Positions 10,353 to 24,019 are shown, counted from the first letter of the stretch. The stretch: DNA of 64,000 nucleotides from Hofstenia miamia (GCA_900660155.1 CABFPE010000512.1:105059-169058); one strand, 5' to 3'. Notes: generated by a model not told the origin, from the letters alone. Numbers and translations are program-made.

Positions 10353-11588
10353 GTGAACATGGAAATGTGGTTAGAGGAACAGAATCAGCTATTTCAAAAT
10401 GAAATTAAAATCCTTACTCACCAACTGTCAGAGTCCAACAAAAGATTTTTAGAGCAAAACCAACAATGGCAAGAAAAAAATCAAGAACTGGAGAGAACAA
10501 ACAGACAACTAATCGAGGATAATGACCTACAGGCAGGAGAGCTGGAACAATTGAAAGATAAACTGAGATTGCTACAACTATCGGAAGAGGAGAATAGAAA
10601 TAACATGCAAACTCACGAAATCGAATCCCATGCCAGAAAAGAGAGCGAGTTAAAGGCACCACCCATGCCGATCCGCAAGGAGGTAACATTTGAAGAATCA
10701 GATGAAGATTCTGACCTCAAAAAACAGAAAATAATAAACGAAATCACGAAAGCAGTGACCATGCAACTGCAAGAGGAGGATATGATAACAAATCATAAGA
10801 AGCTGAAATATGAGAATTCGATTTTACCACAACTAACAGCCAATGACACAATACCATGTAAAGCGACACTACCCAAATTCAACAGGAGAGTAGATGGCTA
10901 CAATCCTAGATTTGCTGAGTGGCTGCAAATGTTCGAACTGACAATGGCAGAACGGAAAGTGAGCCAACAGGCAGCAGTGGCGAGACTCCCATTATATCTA
11001 ACAGGGGCAGCATCCCAACACTACTTGCTTTTGGATGCACAGACAAAGAGAGATTATCAACTATTAATCAGAGACTTCATCAATTACTACGAGAATGAAC
11101 GTTTCAGAAATCAGTACCGAATCATTCTGAATGCAACGAAAATGAAAAAAAACGATGACATCCAAAATTACATGCAACAAGTCGAGCGACTGCTGATGCT
11201 TAGTTTGAGAGGAAACAGTTATTCAAAATACAACTTGTTCTCGCACATCTGCAAGGGGATGCCCGAAACCATCAGAACGCAGTTTGAAATTAAATGTGAT
11301 GTCGACGACAAATTGTAAAGGATGATCAGGAAAGCTGTCGACATACAAGCTACTATTGAAAACAACACTAGAATATACGAGAAAGCCGCATGGCATAGAG
11401 ATGCATCAACATGGCGAAATAATCTCAAGCCGCACATCCCAAATAAAACCTATTCCGAAGTAAAACAAGAAAAAATAATAAAAGTAAAGGGAAAAGATGG
11501 TAAGACGAGGAAAGTGAAAGAGAAAGATGTTAAATGCTACAGTTGCGGACAAAAAGGACACAAAAACCATATTGCCCAAAACAAATAA
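10353..11588 (+). pseudogene. Gag remnant of Gypsy copy 1
   Basis: Structural polyprotein remnant. The first ~110 residues are a glutamine- and glutamate-rich coiled coil (heptad pattern around ELERTNRQLIEDNDLQ). A capsid-like block follows (LPKFNRRVDGYNPRFAEWL, GAASQHYLLLDAQ, FINYYENERFR). At about 11537-11588 comes a zinc-knuckle-type segment (CYSCGQKGHK). The upstream part of the reading region lies left of the MITE. It matches the gag of the element at 45569-58751 block by block. Broken in a small number of places. Confidence 0.85.
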
Positions 11589-11723
11589 ACGTCATTGGGG
11601 ACGAGGAAGCTTACTACGATGAAGAGGACGTATTACAGACAGAAGACGAAATCAATGAAGCATCACCAACCGACGAGGAGTCGGAAAACTAAGTAGAGCG
11701 CCGACTCATAACAACCGTGCAGC

Positions 11724-12038
11724 GATAATGATACTAACAAACCTTGACATGATGAATACGATAACAATAGCCATTAACGGAGTGATGACAAAAGCGAAAA
11801 TTGATGATGCGCAACGAAATTGGGATTCCAATGAGAAGATATGAAGAGTTGTAACAAGAGACTAATTAAAGCTTCAGGGGATTATATTGATACGAAAGGA
11901 ATGATAAACGTTGCACAAATGAGAATCGCGAACACAATGTTTGAACAACCTCTAGTAGTAGTGGACACACATAACAATTCATTACCATATGAAGTCATAT
12001 TAGGAAACGATATAACACTTTCACACAATAGAGTTTAA
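11724..12038 (+). pseudogene. Retroviral-type protease remnant, Gypsy copy 1
   Basis: A short region after gag contains NTITIAINGVMTKAKID and later LPYEVILGNDITL, resembling the strand pattern and the ILGxD end block of retropepsins. The corresponding region of the second element (about 55.3-55.6 kb, minus strand) has the same blocks. The coding sequence ends where the LTR tail begins. Confidence 0.65.
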
Positions 12039-12373
12039 GTCGAGTTGTGTCGTGTCTTGAGTAAGCACTGAGCTAATGTAGGGTACACATAAGCTATCTT
12101 GACTGAGCTGAGAGGTGGCACTCAAGCAGCGGATGGAATGGTGAAACTGGATGTGGAGATCCGCTTTGGGCAGATGCCCATTAGGAGATCGTTATAGAGG
12201 TTACCGCATGGCTTCGTCACCTAAAAAGTGAGCAGTAAATTCTAGGTTACATAAGTTAACAGAAGAAACTAGTCAAGCAGTAACAACAAGTAAATCCTTA
12301 CCCGCAATAACACTGCTAATGTTATAAAGTAACAGTAGATAAACAGTGATAATGCCTGGTAGAGGATATTACA
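12039..12373 (+). repeat. 3' LTR tail of Gypsy copy 1
   Basis: Starts at GAGTTTAAGTC and runs to GGATATTACA. Homologous to 48434-48799 and, in the minus orientation, to 57840-57935 in the long LTR variant. It joins directly to the protease remnant, so the intervening pol and the start of this LTR are missing. Confidence 0.8.
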
Positions 12374-12549
12374 TCAGAGTGGAAACGTGTCTAACATCGA
12401 CCCACCATTCGACCCTGTCAAATAAGGATTACTAATATGACACTTAAAATTTTCTAACATAAAAGGATCAATAAAATGTTAACAAGCACTTTATTAGAAG
12501 TATTGCTTCAACAAAAGACTAAAATTTACATGTATATAAACTACAAAAT
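12374..12549. other. Flank between Gypsy copy 1 and LINE
   Basis: No feature seen beyond the TCAG target copy at its left edge. Confidence 0.5.
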
Positions 12550-14450
12550 AAACTAAACAAGTCTTCCCATGCATGCGTTTTTTGATGAGCCAACTAATTT
12601 CTGGTGACTTAGCAGATTATGGTTAAATTTACGCTTAAATATCTCTTGAAGATCTAATGTTCTTATCCAGTTTATTCCAGCTACCTGCAGTGTTATATAT
12701 AATTGAATTTTCTCAATGTTTTGATTTATTAAGAATGTTAATTATACATTTACTATTTCTTGGGTTATATGTTAAATGTCATTGAATAGACTTAATGCAG
12801 TTGGCATTTTGTTAACATGCGTAAACATTAGAACCAAATTAGGTACTTGATGAAGTAATTTGGTGAAAACAATTCATATTTTTGTAAATAATAAGGGATA
12901 TTCATAAAACCTTAATTTTTTTTTGAAATGGGCTAATTTTGTATAAATTTGTGTTCATATATTTTTAATAGTGAAGTTGATATATTTAGTGATCAAGAAG
13001 ATTTTTTTAAATCAAGTTTATCGATTGCACTCAATAGCTGAAATCTTGAAATAAGTGAAAAGGAGAAAATTGGTGTGTATTGTGGTGGAACTTAATATTA
13101 ACTTTTGTTCCAATGTATTTGCCTAGATTGACAAATATATCATTTAAATGATTAGCAATTTCATTTTGATTAGAAACAATGTTGCCATTAATTAAAATTT
13201 CACTAATATTAATTTCTAATATTGTACCCTTATTTAAAATTTCATCTATAAATCTTCATTTGTCTTTAGATGAAATTAGTTTATTATAAAAATTATGTAA
13301 AATCACTGCACAGTTGGTGCTTGAGAGAACGTATTTTTGACTTAAGATTTCCAAATTCAGTTTTTAAATGGATGCATTGTCGATTCATAGCTCAATTTAT
13401 ACCATTATCACGTTTCGTATGTTCAAGTATTTGGAGGTGAGAGTGTGAGTGTATTTTAGTGGTTAGACTACATTTTGAATGATGTTTTATGAATTTCTTA
13501 GTAGGTTCAAGAATGTCAAGGCATCTCTTAATGTTCGATGCAACTTGTTTTGACTTATATTAGATGTGTGCACAACAAAGTTATGATCAGAAAGTTGTTA
13601 AACATATAGCATTCATTATCCACATGTGAATTTCTGTGAATAATTGTGTAGTAAATTTGTGCATTCATTCTTGTTGGCGTCTTGAAAGTATCGCATAAAG
13701 TCATGATGAGCTTTTTCTCAGAATCATTTAAATAGTTTGTTATAGTCCCCAAAAATATAATGTTATTTGTTTTGCTGGAAGCAAGCGCAATTACATTTGA
13801 CTTACATTCAATAAAGCTTTCCTGAAATTTTGTTAGGATTATAGCCAATATTGAGAAAGGTGATGCGCAGATAATTTTCCTTAGATAGATTCAAAAATTT
13901 CGTGGTGCGCTTCAAGATTTCACCTACGTTTAGGATTTAGCTATTTCAGAATTAGGAATAAAAATTCCTCCACCTCTTTCATGTCGTGCTTTACAAAAAA
14001 TATCAAATTTTTCTTTATTCGGATTATATAAGTCAATGCAGCATAATGGTTCCAACTATGTTTCTGCAATTGCAGAGATCGTATGGAAATCAAAATTTTC
14101 ATTGATTTCAAAAAATTCTAACCTACGTGATCGTAAATTGCATGCATTTAAATAAATAACTTAATTTTTTGAGCTACTTCGTGTGATTTCAGCTAATGCA
14201 GATATATTACTTTTGCTTGTCTCAGGATTTAACTTTGCATCACCAGAAATTATAATGAGTAATAGAAAGATGTAATATAAAACAGATGAAAAGCATGCTG
14301 AGGAAAACATAACTACTACAAACATTTTTTCACACCTAACATTCTTGAATTTGGTAGTGAAGTTTGAAATATTGATTCTAAATGAAAAAAGTAATTGCTG
14401 TTTGCATGATACTGTAAACCAAATGCAAGAAGGGCTCAATCAAATACAAT
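12550..14450 (-). mobile_element. Decayed CR1/L2-like LINE
   Basis: Read right to left, the N-terminal part (14439-14161) ends with a hydrophobic run and IISGDAKLNPETS, the degenerate SGDxExNPGP block that precedes the endonuclease in CR1- and L2-type ORF2. Apurinic-type endonuclease pieces follow: an AIAET-like block, RHERGGGIFIP, VDNECYMFNNF and LSDHNFVVH with the SDH motif near 13590. Then comes the endonuclease-RT spacer (GNIVSNQNEIANHLNDIFVN, GKYIG) near 13090-13220. The reverse transcriptase itself is mostly lost, with only ambiguous sequence down to 12550. Many stops and frame changes; old. Confidence 0.7.
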
Positions 14451-17067
14451 TCTTACAGGTTTACAAGATTTTGAGCTTTAGACGATCATTGAATTATTTG
14501 TAATAATTTTTAGAACAGCCTGTACCTCTTAGTTTTCTGTTTGCAATTTATTGAGTACAGTGCCTCTGTCTTTTGGAAATGAGGGAAGTAGCGGTAATCC
14601 ACTGTTTACTTCTGTATGGACGTCTTTCTTTGGTAAAATTTGAGAGTTGTTTTTCATTGCTCTTCTTTGTTTTTTGACGGTAATATTTATAATGACCAAA
14701 AATTGTTTTGAGTTCTACTCTTGACAATTGTATGCCATCATTTGCTAAAAGGTACGAATCAACAACTGTTGAACTCTTCACAAGCACATTAAATACATTT
14801 ATAATTTCCAAGAAACAAAAATATAAATGTAATTATAACCTTTAAGAATTTGAAAGATTCTTCGTTAAATCTATTAGTGTTCTTCTAACCTAACGATTAT
14901 AAATTACCCGAAACCCGACGCGTCTAATTTTTTACCTGAACCATGGATCTGCCCAGGGTGACCCGCTTACTACCCTGCAGTAGATGTTTCAAAGGCTCAC
15001 GAATACCAAATTCCCTAATAGTGACATAGTTTACAACCAGTTTTGCTTATATTTTCAGTAGTTTAAGTTTGTTTTTTCAAAAAAATTGTGATTAGGCAAA
15101 AAGAAGATTCCAATTTTCATCGGTATGAAAACGTCATAGGGATTGGTAACAATATCGCAGGTGTATTGCGTACAATCTGGCTGATATTTTTTGATGCATA
15201 GAATCTGAAGCCCACATAATCAAAGAACTTTTCACGTGAAAACTTCTAACCTTATTTAACAAAATGTGAATGTTTGATGCTGACATGGTTTCCAGCTATT
15301 GTACTGCATTCTCAAGGATTTTTGTTTTATTTAAAATTTTATATCATTTTGATTTAATGATAATGAGTCTTACCAAATATTACTGAAATTAAAGATTTTT
15401 GTATTGTTCACTTAAAATATTTTTTTCAAAAATTCTGAATTTTGTAAGATTTTGCTAAATTAAATCATGATCGATTATGAAAAGTGATGTACAGCGTACG
15501 TACGCAAAAACTTTTCAATCTCAAGAACTACAATAAAAGTAAACACAAAACTTAGAGATCGCGGTGTATAGAAACTTGCACAAATAGATCTACAAGGAAG
15601 TATGGCTGTAGAACTTAAATGAAAGTACAGAATATCTCGGTGTTTTCAGACTACTGGATATTTCTTAGTTTATGAGTAATAAGCGTTGTAGAAAAACCAA
15701 GACAAATTTAGGTTAAACAGAAAGTAAAGAGTTCAAAATAATCATTGTACAATTCAACATTTCACTTCTTGCAAATATTACTTAAAACGTTTAAATCCAT
15801 TTAGGGCCCTGGCCATGCTTGGGCCGATGTATTAAGAATTGTTCAGAAAATAGGCTGAAGTTCAAAAATAATTTACTATTACGCAACAGTGCATGCAAAT
15901 TAACACAAATTCAGTAAGAGCAATATGATTTATAAACAATTTATTGAAATATAAAATATTTAACTAAAAATAACTAAAAATTTCAAACAACTTGGCAAAA
16001 ATAGTAGTTGGTAGTTGACATTAATCAAACTTGCAAGAGGGAGTTTGGGTCAAAATCTTTGCTTCATGGCCATGTCTGATGTGGGTATGCATACCCCATT
16101 CCCACCTTGCCTACGCCACTGGGCTAAAATAATAAATATAATTATCACCGTTCTTGATTGTAGTTTGTGTAATTGATTTCAATTTTACAAAAATAAAACA
16201 AAGCTTTCCACAAAACGATCGTTGTTGTACAAATACTTCAGTTTGAGAAAAAATTCCTACGTCTGCCTTCCCGTTCGAATATTTGTGAATATAGTCGAAA
16301 TGACTTCAAATCAAGCCTTCGCGTAAGTGTACGAAAATTCCGGCATGTGTTAACATACAGAAAATGTTTTCCATTTAAAAGAGTTTGAGTACTTAAACTA
16401 GTGAAATTTAAAAATATTATTTTAGGCTTTTTCATGGCAGACAAATGGGAATTTTGCTCATGGATTTATCTGGGGCATTTCATAATTTCAATTATCTGTA
16501 GGCAAAATGACTACAGATACTACATCATAAATATTTATATTGCGAAATTTTGTTGATAAATAACCACTTAAAGAGAAAAATGCATAGAAACGATATTTAA
16601 TAGTATGTGTGAAGGGAGTGTTAGGATTTTTACCGGGTAATATTAGAAGGAAGGATTCCAATAGTTTTCATTAAGGCTTCGCATTTTCAATGAATTTTTT
16701 ACGGAATTTGCATAGACTCAACCTTAACTCAATCTCAAAGATTTCCAGAGATGTGATTGTAAATTTTATGCGAAATTTACGCATACATTTCTCGGGCAAT
16801 CAAATTGAGCATTATTGCTTGAAATTATTTATCATGATCGAGTAAATGCGCTATGGGCTTTCGAAACACAAAAATAAAAAACTTAAAATTTGCCGGAAAG
16901 CTAAAAAAAGTAATTTTGAAAAATCTGGATTTCGCACATATGGATATGTTCTAATCGGCAAAAAGTCATTAGTACAACGTCTGCAGAAATAGCAAATTTG
17001 AACCACATGGCCTTTCTCATAGAATTGAGGTCGACCGAATTTTTTCCTATTCGAAGCGGATTTAAAG
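14451..17067. other. No gene recognised
   Basis: Mostly AT-rich. An 88-codon minus-strand frame at 14548-14811 is lysine- and arginine-rich and unrecognised. A hAT-like terminus (inverse of CCTACGCCACTG) ends near 16118 without a clear partner. Confidence 0.45.
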
Positions 17068-17153
17068 CCCACAGCGAGAAAAATATACCGTGGAACACAT
17101 GAAGTATGCATTGGTAGATATGTGGAACAATTCTGCTTACGAAGAAGACCGAG
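17068..17153 (+). CDS. Putative internal exon, unknown gene
   Basis: A short exon-like segment between a possible acceptor (ggatttaaag) and a good donor (CGAG|GTAATA). The open frame reads EKYTVEHMKYALVDMWNNSA then YEEDR. Composition is less AT-rich than the flanks. No family recognised; coding nature is inferred only from the frame and the donor. Confidence 0.25.
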
Positions 17154-17349
17154 GTAATATGATAATTATGATTAAATTTTTAATCAAATGTAATTATATT
17201 TTTCTATCCAGTTTCGATTTTTTTAAACAAAAGACGCCGAGCAAGTTAAGATATGGTTTACGAAGACATCATGCTTACTCAAATATTTATTGGGCTTGTA
17301 AAAAGCACTGAATTCTACAAAAACAACAACTGAAATTAAACAATGGCAC

Positions 17350-17613
17350 TTTTGTTATATCCAAATTCGTCCAATCAAATTCACCAGTTTCAGAAGCTTC
17401 TGCAAATGCATCGACAGTACCTTCAGCAAGGCTTTGACCAATTTCCTTTCCAGCTTTCTTCAGTTTGTCCTTTATTCGCTGTGTGGTCATATTTCCCAAT
17501 GATTTCATGGCATTCTTTATTGCAACCTTTGCTGACGCCTTAGCAGCAGTTGAAGTTTCCCTGGTTGCAACCGCACTGGCAATGTCAATAACAACTTCAA
17601 GAACTGACGTAAC
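17350..17613 (-). CDS. Putative exon, unknown alanine- and lysine-rich protein
   Basis: An 88-codon open segment starting in phase after an acceptor-like aatttttaag at 17614 and running to a weak donor (AAAA|GTGCC). It is markedly less AT-rich than its surroundings. The protein is helical and amphipathic (ASAKVAIKNAMKSLG, KDKLKKAGKEIGQSL) and ends ETGEFDWTNLD. I do not recognise the family with certainty. The FDWTNLD ending faintly recalls the C-terminal motif of CfTX-type pore-forming proteins, but this is memory, not an alignment. No signal peptide or other exon was found. Confidence 0.4.
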
Positions 17614-18135
17614 CTTAAAAATTTCAATTAACTTGTAACCAAGGTGGCTACATTGCAGGTTTGGTATTATTCAAGCCCCTAGGGTGCGACTGTGTTGGGT
17701 AGGAAAATCGAACATCATATGGAGAAATTGAGAACATCGTTTTTGTAAATGTTGTAGCCATCTAACGGATCAATTTGAAAATGTATATTGCCAGCAAAAT
17801 TAAAATTTACAATTTATGCTTTGTAGGAATTAATTATAGCATTCTCTTATCTAATGCCAGCAAAGCTGTTACCATAAATATTTAGCGCGCTGCAAAATTA
17901 ATCAATAACAACCTATAAAAACTATTAGGTGCTTTTCCAGTCCTATATCACAATTACTCGGAATGGTACCAACACCACGACATTTCGTATCTTTCCAGCA
18001 TAAGGATGCTGCAGCAATTCCTAAGAGCAGCAGACATAAAACAAAACTTGGGATATGCATTTCGTATGAATAATTTGCACCAGATAACTAACTCTATATG
18101 CATTTTTAAAGTAAACACTTGCAAACACTCTCAAA

Positions 18136-18138
<3 letters not shown>

Positions 18139-18178
<40 letters not shown>
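18139..18178. repeat. (TA)n microsatellite
   Basis: Uninterrupted TA run of about 40 bp. Confidence 0.95.
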
Positions 18179-18180
<2 letters not shown>

Positions 18181-18182
<2 letters not shown>

Positions 18183-20090
18183 TATTAATAATAGAGAAAT
18201 GTTATGTAAAGAAGTCGAGTTTCAATGTCATTTTTCGCTCTAAAAACTGTCAAAATTTATGAAATCCTAAAATTAAAATATATGTTTTTCATAGAACTAC
18301 TCAGCACGCATCGAATAGTATGCAAACTGTCTTGATAGAATAAAAACTCATGGAGCAATAGGTCTCCAAAGATGGTCTAATCTCTAAATTAAAATAGCAC
18401 TTAAAGTAAAAGTATGAAATTTAACATTCTTCTTTCAGACATTGTAGTGGATCCAGTTTAGACAAATCCAAAAAACAAAAAATAGTTTTACATGGAGCTA
18501 GTCAGCGCGCAAATTCCACTATACAGTTAGATGCAAAATGCTAATTGGTTATTAACAATTGATCTGATTGGACGTCATTATCAAATGTAAACAGCCCTTT
18601 GTGTTATGCACGCCAAATTCCAAATAAACCACAAATTGCGTTCAAAGAAGAACTTGAAACTAGAAACAACATCAGCACTTGATATCATTACAACACGCAT
18701 TGTATGTAAGCATTAAAAATCAAATTTATACTTTTGACCAAATACTTGCATAACTTCTTTATAGCAAGAAAGTCTATTACAAAACAGTACAAATTATGAA
18801 TAAATTATAATTTGAAACTTGTAAAATATTTAAAGAGAACTAGGTTAAAAGTAGTTTCATCCATTGCAATTTGTTAATTAAAACATTAAACTACAAAGCC
18901 ATGGGGAAAAATTAATATTTGTATTCGCATATTGTTTTTCTGCATTATGTACAAATTCATTTATAAAATCAATCTGACAATAAAATCCCATTAATACTTT
19001 CTGACAATGCTAATAAATTGCTTAAAAATTCCTCTGAATGATTATTTTATTTAATCAAAACAAAGGTTTTATGAATTTGTTGAAAGTACTAGAAATAATT
19101 TACAAAAAATAATCAATGAAAGATTAATTAAATAATCAATTTTTGTTTATATACACAGTGGTAAATCAATATTATGATGTTATTGAACTTGATATATTTT
19201 TCAATTTTTTACTATATACAATAGAACACGTTTTAAAATTCAATAAAAAATTACCCTGAAATAAAAAGGCGATTAAAACTTGAAAGGTATGAATGTTTGT
19301 CTAGACACACAAAATATAGAATTAGTTCCAGTGAAATAATACTCTGTAAACATGAATGTTCAAAATCGGCTTCTGGATGCTTATAGCTTCTAAATAGATT
19401 TCTAAAAATTCAATGTATCAAGGCATATAAAATTTAAAAAATAAATCAACTAAATGAATTAGTAAAAATTGTATCATCCTATTTAGTGGTGAATTTTACT
19501 GCACACATCTTCTGGTGCACATTTAGCATATGGAGCAAAATTAAATTATCTACAAGTATAGATTGAAAAAGTTACAAACCCCTGAAATAGAAATCCTTCA
19601 CGTCCAAAATTAGATTTGAATTACCAGCCTTGCAGGTTTTCTGGAAACAAATGCTCTCAATTGAATGGCAATTGTACAGAAAATGTGTGAAGGAATTTCA
19701 ACCAAATAACGTGAATTTGATTTGTCATGTGGCTGCCAATCAAATTCTGAGAGTTGATCTTTGAAAATGTTCCCTCACAAAAAGCTACGAGAAAGCTGCT
19801 ATAAATTGTACAAAAAACTAGCAAAGTAAATAAGTACATTAATAGTTCTATGGAATCTTAAGGATATTAACACTCATATTCTCAGAGTTTTTTTACAAAT
19901 GTTGGATACTTTAGAATAAATTGCACAAAATATTATATTCTAATGTATTAAGATAGACTATATTGAGCATTTTAGAGCACCATCTGTTGGGATAAACATT
20001 TTTCAGCAAAAAAATATTTCGTCTATTGGTAATTATTGACTCATTTTTGTGACACTTACAGGGTGATTCATTTACTGATTTATATTACAT
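18181..20090. other. No gene recognised
   Basis: AT-rich with short frames only. Weak self-similarity around 18290 and 18490 (CTACTCAGCACGC and CTAGTCAGCGCGC). Confidence 0.45.
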
Positions 20091-20349
20091 GTTGCTATAC
20101 CACACATTATTAACTTTACATGTTTTACTAAACATACATACTACCACACTATGTTTTGATGACTAATGACATGTCTGATAGAAAGAAAAATACATCAATG
20201 TATATAGCCAGTGAAAACAAAAGGTGGAATAAGTATGTGACTTTCCCTGTTTTTTGTGGGTAAATGCATTTGAAATAACTAGTTTAAAATGAAATGTCTC
20301 TAATCAAGTTATTATTCACTGTCTAATATTTGAAATCTTTCCACTGTAT

Positions 20350-20700
20350 TGTATAATTGCCATAGAAATGAGAATAAGCCTTTCCATATGATTCACCATT
20401 CTCCTTCTAGCAGGTATACTACTGCACACACCTGATTTCTCAGTCTATAGTTATGAATTCTGCTCATCAAATTAGTCATAATGCCATGTTGAGTCCATCT
20501 TCTATATGTACAAATGCCTGTAAATAGTATATTATTCACATGTAAAAAATATGGGCTCATGGTATTTAAAAGATGGATTGATAAGAATTTTGAGAAAATT
20601 ACAAACTAACAATTTATAGGTTAACATATTGAAAAATATTGTCTATAAAAATCACCTAAGCATAGGGGTAAACTCTATCATGCCTTGAAAATTTATGCAC
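20350..20700. repeat. Polinton terminal-type repeat, matches 37230-37560
   Basis: Direct repeat of moderate divergence. Shared blocks include ATGATTCACCATT, TTAGTCATAAT-CCATGTTGA and AATAGTATATTATTC. Confidence 0.75.
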
Positions 20701-23700
20701 ATTCAGCTAATAATACCATGCAAACGTCAAATGTTAAATTGAATATTGTGTAAAAATACGATTTTTAATAAGCATTACAAGTTAGTACAAACATGAGAGT
20801 GGAAACATTAAATAATTTATAGGTGAAAAACAACATCTATAAAATTGCTCAAATCAGGTATAAACTCTGATATGACTAGAAAAATTTAATAAATATTCAG
20901 TTAATATCATGCAAAAGACACAACAATGTGAAAATCATTGTTCATAATTTATAATTTCACTCAGTTGCTAGTTAAAAAAATTAGTTCGAAAATAGAAAAT
21001 TCAAACACATGCAATTAAAACAAGATCAATACACATAAATTCCTTTTAAAAAAATGTAAAAAACATGAAATACTATAATATATATGGGCAATGAAAAGAA
21101 AAGTATCAACATTCATTGTTATTTTGTGTGTAGCCACAATTGAAATGAAATGCATTGCATTTAATCTTTGACCTGTTGCATCACTCTTTAATGCTATGGA
21201 AAGCATCACTTGATGTCAACTATCATTTAATTCCTTATGCCAAAACACTGTGATGGGATTATTCAGCAATTAACAATAAACCACCTAAACAATTCCATAG
21301 CAGCTCTCTAAAATAAATAGCAGTGAGCACTATTGTAAAAACATAGAGTTCATGTGCACTGATGTGAAATAATCAACTATATGGGTAGAAAACAAGGCAC
21401 ATAAATCTACATGATAAATATTTTGTGTTAATAACAAAGTGTTTACAAAGAATTTTGTGAGATAGATATTTCCATCTGCATTTCAATTAGATTGTTGATT
21501 ATGGCTCCAAGATAATACATGAATTCACATAGCAAATTAGCATTAATTGGCTTAGATAAGCATGATTTAAAACTATGTTACTCAATGCAATAAGAAACAA
21601 AAATGCTTAAAGATATTATAACTTCAATTATTGATTGAAAATAGGACACTTGGTAAGTGTTCAAGGAATAAATTTGTTCAAGCATTGCTAAACCAAATCT
21701 CAGTGTTGAATAAAACCCAAATTTTAATACATATTTGGTAAAAATACAACAATAAAAGTACCCATATGATAAAAGCACTCTGAAATCAAAGCATCCATTC
21801 CAAAATTAAAACAAATATTCAAAGCATGGCTGTGACTAGAACATGTTGTAAGCAAATGATTTACCTATTTTTGAAAATACAATATTTATTAACTAAATAT
21901 TTTCTTGAATTTTTTGTTGTAAATTAACTTAATGTTTTATCTTCTTTTAAGGCGTGTTGTTTCATGATTATAATCTCCATGGAAACTAAAACATGTTGTT
22001 TTTGTGCAAAATTCTTTTAATTGTATAAAAAATGAGCTATGTCAGTTAGTGATACACTCTATTTAACCCAATATTAGAAATAATTAAACAACATTAGTAT
22101 GATAATTGATTATTGAAATATAACATGATTTATGCTTTTGAATAAACTACCACATAATTTCCACAAAAATTGAACAGCATTTTTGTTTTCTTGGAAATTA
22201 TCATGCATTGTAAAAAAATTAACAAATCTTCACATGCATTACTCACAAGAATATTTTATATATTGTTTTTTAAATTCAGTTGTTTTAACCTATGTTAATA
22301 AACCAACCAGATAAATTATTTTGTTTTACCATAATTTTGCTCGAATTTATACACTTAATATTCATGCAGAGTTCATTTTTTGACAACACCTGATTGTGAT
22401 GATAGCAGTTTTTCAATATTTATTCATTAAATATACATTTCAATGTCTAAAATTTGCTATGAACTCTCCTTTTACAATGAATTATGGACATTCTAACATG
22501 TTTTACTGTATTAGCAAATTTAACCATGCTACTAGATATAACAATCTCTTTATGTAATGATTTGAATATATCTTATCCACTGTTGTAATTCATTTAACCA
22601 TTCAAGACATTCTGTGTTTAATAATAGCATATATCTCATTTTCATGATTAATGATGAATGATTGATACAATAGAAAGCCCTGCTATGTGTTATAAATCAT
22701 TGAAATCTCCAACATGCAAAGAGAATTTCACATTTAAAACAATAAAAACTACTTACCACAGTAAATAAGAAGACAACCTCCACAATTAAAATCTGCACAA
22801 AGATTGATTATTGCATTAAAAACACATTGTTCTAGTTAAAACAATGGAATTTTCACCATTTCTGTCTGCTAATGAGCTTTTTTTGAAATTATATGTATAT
22901 TTCTAAGATTGAAGTAAATTAAACACAGTTGTTGTAAAATGATATTACATCTGCCAATGTTTTAACATAAAATACAAACATGGAAAAAAATAAATCTAAC
23001 AAGGAATATATATTTACACCCTCCAAAATAATATTACACACTAATTTTTATATAAAATTATGTATTTTAATGATATTTGTATTTTTCTTGAGGCAAATAC
23101 ACCTTCACACTTTAAAATATCAATCAATTTGCATACAAACCAACTAGTTTCTTAGCAGTACTTAGGTAACTATATTTATAAATGGGTAAAATATTTTTCC
23201 AAATATCATACATCATAGACTTGACTGGATTCAATGCAATCACTTATTAATAGAGAGATATAATGTCAGTACAATTATTCATTAAGATTGTCAGCATATA
23301 TAATGAATTCTCCAAAATGTACACATGTAAATTCTAAATTATTCATAGAATGATTATGTGATGTACAAATAACTGCACCCTGTAGCCACGCCCCTTATTA
23401 TTCAAGAATTAATTACGGGCATATGACTCATTAATTAGCACCTGTCAATCAATTCTTAACAAATATGATGAACACTTTGGAATCCCTCATCAAAAAAGCA
23501 TACATCACATTTGTTTTTTTAATTGTTTAGGGAATTTGAGTGCATTTTCATTTAAATGTTAAAAGATCAAATTCATGACTAATCAACTCCCTGGCTGGAA
23601 GCTACCTAAACAGCAAAGTGAACTGTCCTAACAATTTCAAAATGCATCTCCACAAAGAATATTGGGCATGTCACATACTTTTCCCATATTTGTTTCACTG

Positions 23701-23999
23701 GATATGTATATTATAGTATTTCATGGTTAACTGAGCATGTTTTTTACATTTCCACTTTAAAAATGAATTTGTGTTATGGGATTTTATACATCTTGTTTTT
23801 CATATTTATATTAAATTGCATTTTTTTCTCAAAATTCTTAGTGAATTGTCTTCTAATTACCATGTGCCTGTATTTTGTGTGTGTGAATAATACACTATTT
23901 ACAAATAATTGTACATTTAGAATGGAGAATGCATCACAGAGTTTACAAATTTAACAATTGGAAATCATATCTATTGATGGAAAAAATTGTCATTACACA
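20701..23999. other. AT-rich repeat-like region, no gene
   Basis: No frame over 70 codons with recognisable content. A block at 23577-23620 (ACTAATCAACTCCCTGGCT) recurs in the same orientation at 62784-62830, so this is probably terminal-repeat sequence of the Polinton complex. Confidence 0.5.
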
Positions 24000-24019
24000 A
24001 TACATGTTGATGACTACTG

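Larger units (their letters stand above)
8051..12373 (+). mobile_element. Ty3/Gypsy element, copy 1 (internally deleted fossil)
   Basis: Bounded by TGTAGCATCATCC at 8051 and GGATATTACA ending at 12373, with the 4-bp duplication TCAG at 8047-8050 and 12374-12377. In order: 5' LTR part, an insertion of repeat family C or an assembly join at 8722, leader, gag interrupted by a MITE, a protease remnant, then the tail of the 3' LTR. Reverse transcriptase, RNase H and integrase are absent. It is a diverged relative of the element at 45569-58751, sharing gag blocks and LTR landmarks. It is clearly dead. Confidence 0.85.

Noticed and set aside
16060-16118. hAT-like end (inverse of CAGTGGCGTAGGC)
   Set aside because: No partner end or 8-bp duplication could be found, so an element is not called.
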